From Prorocentrum cordatum (Eukaryota > Sar > Dinophyceae > Prorocentrales > Prorocentraceae), in assembly GCA_963575745.1 (NCBI GenBank), contig CAUYUJ010016905.1, positions 108,501-172,500 of the forward strand: 64,000 bases of DNA. Reading direction: 5' to 3'. Made by a program: the position numbers and the translations under genes. How positions within the stretch are numbered: the first letter of the stretch is position 1; each line of letters starts with the position of its first letter. Shown one piece after another: positions 51,516-63,577 of this stretch. The notes under the pieces are model-generated. The model was not told the DNA's origin. It worked only from the letters and a program-made list of their open reading frames with translations, and did not search any database.

Positions 51516-51545
51516 AAGAAGGGGGGAGATGATAAGGAGGAAGAG
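51481..51545. repeat. (GA)n microsatellite upstream of E6
   Basis: GAGA with AAAGAA interruptions. On the minus strand it is a pyrimidine tract directly before the relic leaders, resembling a trans-splice acceptor. Confidence 0.8.
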
Positions 51546-53316
51546 GTCATCATGAATGGCGAAGACGATAATCGCAAGGAAGATGAGGAGGGCGAGGAGG
51601 AGCAGCAGCAGAAGCAAGAGAACGATCAGGAGAAGGCACGGGATGAAGATGATTAGACAACGAGGTGGAGGACGATGAGGCCGACGAGAAGGAACAGGAG
51701 GAGAGGGGGCACAACCAATGGGCACCGCCAGTGGGTCTTCACCACCGCGTCTACTTTGATTGTTAACGTGCCGCGGTTGCCAGAGCGCGGAGCTGTACAA
51801 AGATGAGCACGGGCACTGGGCAGAATTGCCTGAAGGCCAACGACAATTCGGACCCTCCGACAATCCAAGATGGGCGATCGGCTTCTGATATCACCCATCC
51901 GCCTGTGCTGTGATTACACACAATTCGGGGGGGAGCCGAAGGTACCCTTGGCCCAAGGTGCTACTTGCTGCTCGCTCAATTCCGGAGCCTGTGGGACCCT
52001 CTGGCCTCGTGAGGGGTGCTCTGGAGGCCGTGGGGACTTCTCTGCACATCCCATGAGCACCTTGGGCCAGGGACGCTTCTAGCAACACCCGAAGCATATG
52101 CCCATCGGTGCTCCTCTAGTCCCTGTGGGCACCCTTCCGGTGCCTCTCGGGGCCCCTCCGGTGCCAGCGCTCGGAGCGCTTCCACTGCCAAGCGTCGCTC
52201 TGCGGGCCTTCCTGGCCCCCGCTGTTGGACATCGGGGCCGGCTGCTCGCGCATGCCGTCTGTAAGAGGAAGAAAGAAAAGCAGACACCCCTGCTCAGAGT
52301 TCAGAACATCATGAGCTAAGAAAGCCGGCTTCGCTTCAAGCGTTTTCTCAAACAGTAGTCCCGGTCCAGATATACAGGAACACTCTACGAAGAACAGAAG
52401 CTCAACGGAAACGCCCAGGGTCCAGCCCAAATTCTTGATTTTCCTGGGCGAACTCTGGAGTCCTCGGAAGCGCACGCTTTTTTCATAAGAACTCTGATCG
52501 GTGTGAATACAAACTTTCGACAGTCCGCGCGCGCGGAGCGCGCCAGGGTAACGGAGGCCAGCGCAGGTCCACCAAATTCGCGAGGACCGTCAAAAGTTCA
52601 TGCTTGTGCCATTCTTTCTCCTTCGGCCTACGGCAGACGCGCGGTCGTCCTGGGGAAACGACAAGATGCCCACACCGCTACTGCACGGACCCCTCCTGGG
52701 GTGCGTTCTGACCAGAATCCGAGGAGAACCCAGACGTGGTGACCAAGGGAAGGGTAGCAGTCTCGGCACCTTTTCCTCCTCTGACGTCCCTCTTCGCGTC
52801 CAGCAGCCCCCGCTCGTAGCGGGCGTTGCGCTTGCAGCTGACCCCCGTGCGCGTCCTGCCGCTCTGGCCCCGAGTCTCTGGCACGTGCTTTCCCCGCTCC
52901 CGGGCGTCGCGCAGCATGGCGGCGGCCGTGCTGGAGCAGCCCTTGGCCAGCTCCTGGGCATCGCTTGACCTAGACCCCCTCGCGCTGTGGAACAAAAACA
53001 ACTGGCGGGAGGTGTTTGGCCGTTTTCGGCATCTGTAGGCCCTTGCCGGGCCTCAGGGCCGTCCAAGAAAGATTCAGCATGAAAAACTGGTCCTGGGGAA
53101 TGGGTCGAGAACTGTGGGTGTCGACGTTAAAAAATCATGACGTCGGGGGTCTGGGAACCGATCCCTATCCCCACTGGCGTGGCCTGGGCTCCGCTGGCCG
53201 ATGTACCCCTCTAGGGGGATGTAGGCTATTACCTTCGGGCTTCGAGAGGCCAATCCCCGACTGGGGTGGTGGGATGGTTGGGCTGTGGGACCATTGCCGG
53301 GTGGGGACGGGGAGGG
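51546..53316. other. 1.8 kb without a confidently recognised gene
   Basis: 51546-51660 is AAG/GAG-rich. 51660-52600 is mixed, with no domain. A minus-strand frame at 53001-52678 (SARGSRSSDAQELAKGCSS, LDAKRDVRGGKGAETATL) looks weakly coding, so an exon of the neighbouring ankyrin gene cannot be excluded. Confidence 0.35.
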
Positions 53317-53660
53317 TTAAACGATACTGAGCTCCAGCGCCCCCTTTCCGTTCTTGTTCAGGGCGGCAGTGTTGGCGCCCCTAGAGATCAGGATCTCCAC
53401 GAAGTCGGCCAAGCCGGTTCCGGCCGCCTTGAGGAGGGGAGTGTTCCCCATGTCGTCCTCGGCCTCGATGTCGGCCTTCTTCTCCAGAAGCGGGATCACG
53501 AGATTCCTCTTCTCGAAGCTCTTGTCGCTGCCCTGACACAGAAAATGTAGGCAGGTAAACCCTTTGGGCAGCGGCTCCCCCTCCGAGCCAATGGTCTTGG
53601 TGTTGAGGGTCTCGATTGAGACGTGCTTGATGCCTTGCTTGGCCGCCTCACCTGGCCAGC
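53317..53660 (-). CDS. Ankyrin-repeat protein, last exon
   Basis: Minus strand from about 53660: GEAAKQGIKHVSIETLN, GFTCLHFLCQGSDKSFEKR, NLVIPLLEKKADIEAEDDMG, NTPLLKAAGTGLADFVEIL, ISRGANTAALNKNGKGALEL, then SIV and TAA at 53317. The NTPLLKAA...GxADxVExLISRGA pattern is a textbook ankyrin repeat, with a partial repeat before and after. Ankyrin repeats mediate protein binding; the partner is unknown. A likely upstream exon lies at 53945-53870. This appears to be host sequence, not an element. Confidence 0.8.
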
Positions 53661-53869
53661 TGCGGAAACCCTGGGTACACTGGCGTTAACCTCTCTTGGG
53701 TGTTCACCTTCGCTTCCGCCGACTTCAGCCGAACTTCCGCCGGCGAGGAGACCCTCGTTTCCTGCCTTCGGTGGCTTCCGTGGGCCTCCCGCCAGCTTCT
53801 GGCGAGGGCGAGTTGTCAACCCTCCGATTCCTTGGGCCCTTTCCATTGCGCGCCACCTGCTCGCCACGA

Positions 53870-53945
53870 GAAAGTCATGGAGTAGAGGGCGTGGTGCAGC
53901 GCGCTCCATCGCCGGTCGTCCAGCTGGTTCCAGTCCTGGTGTGCC
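53870..53945 (-). CDS. Probable upstream exon of the ankyrin gene
   Basis: After a GGGGCAG acceptor-like site, HQDWNQLDDRRWSALHHALY reads as the start of an ankyrin repeat (DDRRWSALHHAL). It would be joined to the last exon by an intron of about 200 bp (about 53870-53660) with GT near 53866 and CAG near 53650. Junctions are not certain. Confidence 0.5.
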
Positions 53946-53994
53946 GCTGCCCCAGCCCATCCTCAATATATCCTCATTGTCCGCGTCTTTCTCT

Positions 53995-54347
53995 TCGTTC
54001 TCCTCCTCCTACTGCTTCTCCTTCTCCTCCTTTCCTTCGTTGTCCTCCTCCTCCTCGTCCTCCTCCTCCTCCTCCTCTTCTTCCTCCTCCTCCTACCCCT
54101 CCTCCTCCTCCTCCTCCTCCTCCTCCTCCTCCTCCTCCTCCTCCTACTCCCACCCCTCCTCATCCTCCTTCTTCTCCTTACTCCTTCTTCCTCCTCTATC
54201 ATTTTCCATCATCCTTCTTCTTATTATTAGTATTCTTATTATTCTCCTCCTCCTCCTCCTCCTCATCGTTATCATCATCGTCACCACAACCACCACCACA
54301 ACCGTCATCATAAGAATCATCAGCATCATCATCATCATCAGCAGCAG

Positions 54348-54433
<86 letters not shown>

Positions 54434-54718
54434 GCATCATCATCACCATCACCCTCATCCTCATCCTCATCCTCATCCTCATCCTCATCCTCATCCTCAT
54501 CATCATCATCATCATCATCATCATCAGCAGCATCAGCATCATAATCATCATCATCATCTTCATCATCATCAGCAGCATCATCGTCGCCATCCTCATTATC
54601 GTCATCATCCACGCCGACAGCAACCTCGTCGTCATTACCATCAGCCGCATCATTAGCATCATCATCATCATCATGAGCATCATCATCATCATCATCAGCA
54701 TCATCATCATCATCATCG

Positions 54719-54749
<31 letters not shown>

Positions 54750-55720
54750 TAGCATCATCATCATCATCATCATCAGCATCAGCATCATCATCATCATCAT
54801 CATCATCAGCATCATCATCACCGTCATCATCATCGTCATCGTCATCAGCATTATCATCAGCACCATCATCAGCAAAATCATAATCGGCGTCATCAGCATA
54901 GTCAGCATCATCGCAATCGTCGTCGTGATACTTATCATCATCAGCTGTATTAGCCTCATCATCATCATCGACATCGACGCCATCGGCATCATCCTCATCC
55001 TAATCGTCAGAATCATCAGCACCCTTACCAGCATGATCAATCATCATCATCACCACCAGCATCATCGTCATCATCATGATCGTCATGATCATCATTTTCA
55101 TCATCGGCGCCATCGTCGTCGTCATCCTCATCAAGATGGTCGTCATCGATATCGTCATCGTCATCATCAGCATCATCAACATCATCTCCGTCATCATCAC
55201 TGGCACCATCATCAGCATCATCATCGTCATCATCGTCCCATCCTCATTATCAGCCTCATCCTCATACTCATCCTCATCATCATCAGCATCAGCATCACCA
55301 CCACCACCATCATCATCATCATCAACAGCATCATCATCGTTACCGGCATCATCTATCACAATCATCGTCCTCCTTGTCCTCCCAGTCTTCGTCATCCTCG
55401 AGGTACTCTTCGTCCTCCTCTTCTTCCGTCTGGTGGTCCTCCTGATCCTCGCCCTTGTCTTTCTCCTCGTCCTCATCTTCGTGCTCGTCTTCGCCTTCCC
55501 TTTCCTCATCATCCCTCCTCCTCCATCGTCCTGTGTTCCTCCGCTGCCTCGCCCCTGTCCTCGACATCATCTTCCTCTCGTCTTCCTCCTCATTGCTCAC
55601 CCGTGCCCTCCTCCTCGCCCTCCTCCTCGCCCTCCTCCTCGCCCTCCTCCTCCTCCTGATCCTCCCTCTCCTCTCCCTCCTCCTCTTTGTGCTTACCCTT
55701 CTGCTTTCTCCCCCTTCCCT
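53995..55720. repeat. 1.7-kb trinucleotide microsatellite block
   Basis: (CCT)n 53995-54165, then (CAT)n with CAG/CGT/CCT interruptions 54225-55350, then (CCT)n again 55350-55720. It opens long Ile/Ser, Asp and Met frames that are artefacts. Confidence 0.93.
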
Positions 55721-57179
55721 CTTCATTCTCCTCCTCCAGCCCCCCCTGCCCCATCCGCCTACCCCTGCTCACTTCCCTGGCCCCAGCTCCCGAGACCTGC
55801 CTCTGCATCAGAGTCTGGCCCTTTCCGCTCTGCGATTTTGCGAGCCCGCCGTCCTTGAAACCGCCCACATCAAGCCACCATCTGCCCCAATCGTAATCCG
55901 CAGTCTCCTCAGGGAGCCTGGGCAGCTCATCCGTGTTGCTCGGCGCCTGGCAGCCTTGGAACCATTGAGGAAGCTTGAGGTACCCCTTCTTGCCAAGGAG
56001 CTGTGTGTAATTGGCATGGGCGACGGTGCTGTCGCCGCCGTCTTCCCCACCCCATGGCTGAGATCCAGCGGCGCAAGCCGTGGCCTGTTCCTGGGCCCCC
56101 CGAAGTCGCGTGATGTGTTTGGCGAGCGCATTCTTCGCGTCCCTGGGGACCGGGTAGTGGTCAATCGGGGTATCCTCGCAGAGCTCGTACAAGCGTGCTC
56201 CAAGCTTGTGCAGCAATTCTTCGATCTGCTTTTCGAACTTCCGCTGCGCATTCTGCTTGTCCGTGTCGAAGCCTTTGCTGGAGGAGGACGCTCCGCCCGC
56301 CGTGTCTCCAACGTCGCCCCAGCAGGCGGACATCACCTGGCTATTCTGTTCGCACAGGGTCCTGATCTGGATGAGGTGCTCCTCGCATTCAGCCCGGACG
56401 GCCATCACCATGTCGCAATCTACGGGGGCGCACGGCTTCCCTGGCCGGGTCGCGAAGGCCACTGCGGCTTCGCCATTGGACTCGGCATCATCATATAATT
56501 CCGCTTCTGCGAACTCGTCCTCCTCAGCACCCCCGGCCGGGAAGAGTTGCCCCGCGGACGTGAGGTCCGCGAAATAGTTGCCTTCGTTGATCACAAGCTC
56601 GTACCCCGCATCTGCGGCAGAGGGTCCTTCTGTGGAAAGCGCGCTCATGCCATCCTGCCACAACGGCCAGTTCCCCCTGACGCCCTCCGCCGAAGCCGCC
56701 TGCGACCACGCTCCCCACGGCGAAATGTCTCCGTCCGCCCTCCCAGAGAGCCGTGCGACCGGGGGCGCTGGTGCGCCGGGTGCGGCCCACTGTTGCGGGC
56801 ACCACGACGCCCAGGCAGCCGCCGCGCTGCGGCCCAGCGTGCCGTCCCTGGCGGCGGGCATCCCTTCGTGGACTCGTTCCCACACAGATCGCTCCCCGGC
56901 GAGGACCCGCTGGTGGAGATCGTTGGGCACTCTCGAAAGCGCCCACTGGGCGCCCGCCTGGAAGCCTGCTTCGAACAAGGCTGCTGGGTCGGCTGCGGCG
57001 TATCGTGGAGTCGCTGCGTGGGACGGTCTGTCCATACCGGCGATTGCATAGTCAACGTCGAAATTAGGTTGCCCCATGGGCGGCGCGCCGCCTGCTATGG
57101 AGATCAATCTCGGATGCCCTCGCGCGGCATCGGGCAGAACTGGCTCTGGGGCCGAAATGTGAACGGAGTCGTGCGCCAT
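55590..57179 (-). CDS. Unknown protein, 529 aa, with acidic low-complexity C-terminus
   Basis: I choose ATG 57179 (MAHDSVHISAPEPVLPDAAR) because upstream sequence is a repeat. No known domain is recognised. NFDVDYAIAGMDRPSHAA and ALFEAGFQAGAQWALSRVP are followed by a Trp/Ala-rich part, then AECEEHLIQIRTLCEQNSQ, AQRKFEKQIEELLHKLGARL (coiled-coil-like), KHITRLRGAQEQATACAAG, NYTQLLGKKGYLKLPQWFQG and ADYDWGRWWLDVGGFKD. The last about 90 residues are Glu/Gly/Arg-rich and end in GEEEG repeats encoded by the CCT microsatellite, so the natural C-terminus may have been extended by expansion. Intact frame; probably a host gene or an element-borne ORF. Confidence 0.65.
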   Translation of the reverse strand: MAHDSVHISAPEPVLPDAARGHPRLISIAGGAPPMGQPNFDVDYAIAGMDRPSHAATPRYAAADPAALFEAGFQAGAQWALSRVPNDLHQRVLAGERSVWERVHEGMPAARDGTLGRSAAAAWASWCPQQWAAPGAPAPPVARLSGRADGDISPWGAWSQAASAEGVRGNWPLWQDGMSALSTEGPSAADAGYELVINEGNYFADLTSAGQLFPAGGAEEDEFAEAELYDDAESNGEAAVAFATRPGKPCAPVDCDMVMAVRAECEEHLIQIRTLCEQNSQVMSACWGDVGDTAGGASSSSKGFDTDKQNAQRKFEKQIEELLHKLGARLYELCEDTPIDHYPVPRDAKNALAKHITRLRGAQEQATACAAGSQPWGGEDGGDSTVAHANYTQLLGKKGYLKLPQWFQGCQAPSNTDELPRLPEETADYDWGRWWLDVGGFKDGGLAKSQSGKGQTLMQRQVSGAGAREVSRGRRMGQGGLEEENEEGRGRKQKGKHKEEEGEEREDQEEEEGEEEGEEEGEEEGTGEQ

Positions 57180-57199
57180 CGCTTTGATAACTAAAATTA

Positions 57200-57535
57200 C
57201 ACATTTTAGCAAGCGTAGGCCCCAAACGTTGCGTCTAGCAACATATGTTGGCCAATCAATGTTATGAAATCTACGTGGCGCAACGTGGTGCAGTTTATGT
57301 GGTACAACGTCTGTGGTGCAATCTATGTGGTGCCACCGATGCTGTGCAATATATGGTGTGCAATCTATGTTTTGTAATTTAGGTGATGTAACACGTGTGG
57401 TGCAATCGATGCGGTGCACTCCATATTGTGCAGTATACACGCTGTGCAATACTTGTTGTGAAGTATATGTGGTGCAGTATCTGTAGTAACACTGATTTTA
57501 ACAAACGAGTTGACACATCCCGCGGTCTTGCAAAC
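57200..57535. repeat. TGTGGTGCAATCTA degenerate repeat
   Basis: Roughly 17-20-bp units built on (T/G)TGTGCAATCTATGTGGTGC repeat about 12 times. Similar words recur at 59065-59140 and 61910-61975 in the satellite units. Minus-strand frames through it are Cys/His-rich artefacts. Confidence 0.7.
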
Positions 57536-58061
57536 ATCCCACCCACCCACCAGCAACTTGGTTTGCAAAATCCCTTAAGAGCGTGACGGTGGTTACCAAA
57601 TGGCACTTGGCAACGACAGCGACGCCGACGACGACAGCGACAACGACGACGCCACCGACAACGAGTACGACGACACCGACGACGTCTCCAACGACTTCGA
57701 CGACGCCGACAACGACGACGACGACGACGCCGACGCCGACGAAGACGACGATGACAACGACGACAACTATGACGACGCCGACGACAACGACGACACCGAC
57801 GACGACGACGACGACGTCAACGACGCCGACGACGACGACGACGACGACGGCGGCGACGACGACGACGACGCCGACGTCGACGACGACGAAGACGACGACG
57901 ACGCCGACGCCGACGACGACGACGAAGACGACGGCGACGTCGACAACGAAGACGACGACGAGGGAGGACGGAGGACAACGACGGCGACAACGACGACAAC
58001 GACGACAACGACGAGGGAGGAGGGAGGACAGCGACGACGCGAACGACGAGGGAGGAGGAAG

Positions 58062-58093
<32 letters not shown>

Positions 58094-59175
58094 AGGAGGG
58101 AAGACGACGACGACGACGACGACGAAGACGACGACGACGACGACGACGACGGCGACGAAATAGGAGGGACCACGACGAGACGCCGACGACGGACAACGAC
58201 GACGACGAGAGAGGAGGAAGGACGACCACGGCGACAACGACGACGGAAACGACCACGACGCCAAAGAGGACGACGACGACGAACACGAGGAAAGACAGAG
58301 GACGACGTAGGCGACGACGACGACGACGCGGCAGGAGGGAGGACGGCGACGACGACGACGACGCAAGAGCGCGCGCGCACGCTTTTGTTGAATAACCGTG
58401 TTGCGAAACCTTGTGTTTTAAGTAGGTTTCTTGGACACACGATTTTGAAATCCTTCCGAAACCGATGGGATTTGAAGGATTTCGGCATACGCGCGCGACG
58501 ACGCGCGCGTCTGCACTTCGTCCCATTTTTTGTCAAGGGTTCTCGCGACGGCACACGCGCAAGGGCGTTCGACAGATTTCGACATGCGCGCGCGCGAAGC
58601 CCGTTTGATAGCATGTTGTGAAAATATTGAACATCCTATGGTTTCCTTGAGATTTCGTTAGAGCTCGCGCGTAAGCTTTTTTAGCAAATCAGTGTTGCGA
58701 ACCCCTGCGTTGTTGTATGCTTTTTGGAAACTCGATTGCGAAATCCTTCCGGCACCGAAGGTTTTTGAAGGATTTCGGCATGCGCGCGCGACGGCGCGCG
58801 CGTCTGCACTTCGTCCCGTTTATTGCACGGGATTAGTGAAAAAACTGTTATGTTAGAACAAAGGATGTCCCCGCGCATCGTTTTTAACATGAGAACCTCG
58901 GGGGGGGGCGATACCTTTTCCCCTGGGATAGTGTGAATTCATATTTAAGATGGACATGTGGTCATAATCATGTCTGATTTACATACACGAAAGGGGGGCG
59001 GCGAACGCCGTGGGGGGGGTGGAGTCTATTCTGTTGTTAGGAAAGAGAATGTACGTTGTACTGTCTATAGTGTGCAACCTATGTTGTGCATTATGTGGTG
59101 CGCAATCTATGTGATGCAATCTATGTCGTGCAATCGATTTTAACAAACGACTTGACACATCCCGCGCTCTTGCAA
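57536..59175. repeat. Satellite unit 1
   Basis: Starts at CATCCCACCCACCCACC. Contains a (GAC/ACG)n block (57612-58370), a CGCGCGCACGCTTTTGTTGAA junction, two hairpin modules (stems at 58447-58483 and 58740-58776) and a G-run region. Ends at the next CATCCCACCC. Confidence 0.88.
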
Positions 59176-59288
59176 ACATCCCACCCACCCACCCGCAAGT
59201 TGGTTTGCAAAACCCACGACGACGATGACGACGCCGACGACGACGACGACAACGACGACACCGACGACGATGACGACGTCAACGACGC

Positions 59289-59330
<42 letters not shown>

Positions 59331-59569
59331 CGGCGACGACGACGACGCCGACGTCGACGACGACGACGACGACGCCGACGCCGACGACGACGACGAAGAC
59401 GACGACGAAGTCGACAACGAGGACGACGACGAGGGAGGAGGGAGGACGACGCTGGCGACAACGACGACAACGATGACAACGACGAGGGAGGAGGGAGGAC
59501 AGCGACGACGCGAACGCCGAAGAGGAAGGACGGCGACGCCGACGACGACAACGACGAGGGAGGAGGGAA

Positions 59570-59637
<68 letters not shown>

Positions 59638-60549
59638 CGCGATAGGAGGGACGACGACGAGACGCCGACGACGGACGACGACGACGACGAGGGCGGAGGA
59701 GGAAGGACGACCACGGCGACAACGACGACGGAAACGACCACGACGCCAAAGAGGACGACGACGACGAACACGAGGAAAGACAGAGGACGACGTAGGCGAC
59801 GACGACGACGACGCGGCAGGAGGGAGGACGGCGACGACGACGACGACGACGCAAGAGCGCGCGCGCACGCTTTTGTTGAATAACCGTGTTGCGAAACCTG
59901 AGGTTTTTGTATGTTTTTTGGACACACGATTTTGAAATCCTTCCGAAACCGATGGGTTTTGAAGGTTTTCGGCGTACGCGCGCGACGACGCGCGCGTCTG
60001 CACTTCGTCCCGTTTTTTGCAAGGAGGATTCTCGCGACGGCACACGCGCAAGCGCGTTCGACAGATGTCGACAGGCGCGCGCGATGCCCGTTTAATAGCA
60101 TTTTGTGAGAATCTTGAAAAACCAATGGTTTTCTTCAGATTTCGCAAGAACTCGCGCGGAAGCTTGTCTAGCAAATCAATGTTGCGAAACTCGATTGCGA
60201 AATCCTTCCGGCACCGAAGGTTTTTGAAGGATTTCGGCATGCGCGCGACGGCGCGCGCGCGCGCACTTGGTCCTATTTCTTGCAAGGGATTCATGAAAAA
60301 GTGTTATGTTAGAACAAAAATGTCACCGCATAGTGTTTTTTTCAAGGGAACCTCAGGGGGGGGATACCGGCCCCCCTGGGATAGTGTACATTCATATTTA
60401 GGATGGACATGTGGTCAGACTCATGTATGGTTTACAAACTCGAAAGGGGGATTGATAACGCCGGGGGGGGGTAGATCCTATTCTGGTTTTAGAAAGGAGA
60501 ATAAATCACTTGCCGAACTTGAAGTTGTCAACTCCACTGCTCGCGCAAT
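59176..60549. repeat. Satellite unit 2
   Basis: Same order as unit 1: GAC block 59212-59860, hairpin modules at about 59933 and 60201, then a G-run segment (60355-60470). Shorter at its start than unit 1. Confidence 0.88.
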
Positions 60550-62009
60550 CATCCCACCCACCCACCCGCAACTTGGTTTGCAAAACCCATGCAGGACCGA
60601 GCACAGATATCGCTCCGGGGTCGTCTTGGAGTCCTCGGGGGCGTCTCAAGAGCGCCCCAAGAAGGCCGGAGAAGCAAGACGGCCGACGACGACGACGACG
60701 ACGAGGACGACGGCGGCGACGACGACGACGCCGACGTCGACGACGACGAAGGAGACGACGCCGACGCCGACGACGACGACGAAGACGACGACGACGTCGA
60801 CAACGAAGACGACGACGAGGGAGGACGGAGGACGACGACGGCGACAACGACGACAACGACGACAACGAGGGAGGAGGGAGGACGGCGACGACGCGAACGA
60901 CGAAGAAGGAGGAAGGACGGCGACGCCGACGACGACAACGACGACGGAGGAGGGAAGACGACGACGAAACGACGACAACGACGACGACGACGACGGCGAC
61001 GAAATAGGAGGGACGACGACGAGACGCCGACGACGGACGACGACGACGACGACGAGGGAGGAGGAGGAGGAAGGACGACCACGGCGACAACGACGACGGA
61101 AACGACCACGACGCCAAAGAGGACGACGACGACGAACACGAGGAAAGACAGGACGACGTAGGCGACGACGACGACGACGCGGGAGGAGGGAGGACGGCGA
61201 CGACGACGACGACGACGACGCCGCAAGAGCGCGCGCGCACGCTTTTGTTGAAAATCCGTGTTGCGAGACCTTGTGTTTTTGTAAGTTGTTCGGACACACG
61301 ATTTGGAAATCCTTCCGAAACCGATGGGTTTTGAAGGTTCTCGGCATACGCGCGCGACGACGCGCGCGTCTGCACTTCGTCCCATTTTGTTGAAGAGGAT
61401 TCTCGCGACGGCACACGCGCAAGGGCGTTCGACAGATTTCGACATGCGCGCGCGACGCCTGTTTGAATGCATTTTGTGAAAATCTGTTTAAAAAACCTAT
61501 GGTTTCTCAAGATTTCGCAACAGCTCGCGCGGAAGCTTTTTTAGCACATCAGTGTTGCGAAACCTTTTGTTTTGTATGTTTTTTGGAAACTCGATTGCGA
61601 AATCCTTCCGGCACCGAAGGTTTTCGAAGGATTTCGGCATGCGCGCGCGACGACGCGCGCGCGTGCACTTCGTCTTAGTTTTTTGCAAGGGATTCGCGAA
61701 AAAGTGTCATGTTAGAACAGAAAATGTCACCGCATAGTGTTTTTTACACGGGAACCTCAGGGGGGGATACCGGTTGGCCTGGGACATTGCGATTTCATAC
61801 TTAGGATGGACATGTGGTCAGAATCAGATGTGATTTACATACCCGAGAGGGGGGGCGACAACTCCGGGGGGGGAGGGGTAGAGTCTATTCTCTTTTTAGA
61901 AAGGAGAATGTATGCTGTGCAATCTATGCTGTGCAATCTATGTGGCGCAAAATATGTGGTGCAATTAATTTCTGTTCGCAATGAGTTGTCCGCTCCACTG
62001 CTCGCGCAA
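60550..62009. repeat. Satellite unit 3
   Basis: Begins with about 90 bp of unit-specific sequence (AGACGGCC region), then the GAC block 60685-61225, hairpin modules at about 61309 and 61600, and a G-run segment to 61890. Confidence 0.88.
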
Positions 62010-62268
62010 ACATCCCACCCACCGACCCGCAACTTAGTTTGCAAAATCTCTTAAGACCGTGACGGTGGATACCACATGGCACTTGACGACGCCGCCGACG
62101 ACTACGACGACACCGACGACGTCTCCAACGACTTGACGACGACGACGACACCGACGACGACGACGACGACACCGACGTCGACGACGACGACGATGACAAC
62201 GACGACGACGATGACGACAACGACGACGATAACGACGACACCGACGACGACGACGACGTCAACGACGC

Positions 62269-62301
<33 letters not shown>

Positions 62302-62538
62302 CGGCGACGACGACGACGCCGACGTCGACGATGACGAAGACGACAACGGCGCCGACGCCGACGCCGACGACGAAGACGACGACGACGTCACCAACGAAGA
62401 CAACGAGGAAGGATGGAGGACGACGACGGCGACAACGACGACAACGACGAGGGAGGAGGGAGGACGGCGACGACGCGAACGACGAAGAAGGAGGAAGGAC
62501 GGCGACGCCGACGACGGCAACGACGAGGGAGGAGGGAA

Positions 62539-62585
<47 letters not shown>

Positions 62586-63412
62586 CGACGAAATAGGAGG
62601 GACGACGACGAGACGCCGACGACGGACGACGACGACGACGAGGGAGGAGGAGGAAGGACGACCACGGCGACAACGACGACGGAAACGACCACGACGCCAA
62701 AGAGGACGACGACGACGAACACGAGGAAACACAAAGGACGACGTAGGCGACGACGACGACGACAACGACGCGGGAGGAGGGATGACGGCGACGACGACGA
62801 CGACGACGCAAAGGCGCGCGCGCACGCTTTTGTTGAAAATCCGTGTTGCGAAACCTTGTGTGTTTGTATGTTTTTTGGACACACGATTTGGAAATCCTTC
62901 CGAAACCGATGGGTTTTGAAGGTTTTCGGCATACGCGCGCGACGACGCGCGCGTCTGCACTTCGTCCCATTTTCTGCAGGGGATGCTCGCGACGGCACAC
63001 GCGCAAGGGCGTTCGACAGATGTCGACATGAGCGCGCGCGAAACCCGTTTGGTAGCATGTTGTGAAAATCTTGAAAACCTATGGTGTTCTTCAGATTTCG
63101 CAAGAGCTTTCGCGGAAGCTGTTTTAGCAACTCTGCGTTGCGAAGCCATGTGTTTTTATATGTCTTTTGGAAACTCGATTGCGAAATCCTTCCCGCACCG
63201 AAGGTTGTTGACGGATTTCGGCATGCGCGCGCGACGACGCGCGCGTCTGCACTTCGTTGCAGCTTTGGCCAGGGATTCGTGAAAACATGTCATGTTAGAA
63301 CAAACAATGTCACCGCACAGTGTTTTTTTACACGGGAACCTCAGGAGGGGAAACCGGTTTTGCTGGGATGGTATGGTTTCATATTTAGGATGGACGAATG
63401 TGCAGAATACGT

Positions 63413-63453
<41 letters not shown>

Positions 63454-63577
63454 CATGAAATCATACTATCCCAGAGGGAGCCGATAAGTCCGGGGGGGGT
63501 AGAATCTATTAATCTTTTAGAAAAGAGAATTCACCTTGCCGAACTTAAAAGTTATCAGTTCCACTGCTCGCGCAAAC
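62010..63577. repeat. Satellite unit 4 with (AT)n
   Basis: GAC block 62085-62810, hairpin modules at about 62890 and 63185, a G-run segment, and an (AT)n/(TA)n tract at 63414-63448 replacing part of the unit. Its left end (CTTAAGACCGTGACGGTGG) resembles unit 1 more than units 2 and 3. A fifth unit start follows at 63578. Confidence 0.88.

Noticed and set aside
53623-55659. 678-codon plus-strand frame and minus-strand Met/Asp frames across 54-55.6 kb
   Set aside because: Ile/Ser/His, Met and Asp homopolymer coding from (CAT)n and (CCT)n; no domain outside the repeat.
57583-63065. Long Asp-, Thr-, Arg- or Val-rich open frames on both strands of the (GAC)n satellite
   Set aside because: They arise because a pure trinucleotide repeat has no stop in several frames. 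All frames are open at once and composition follows the repeat.
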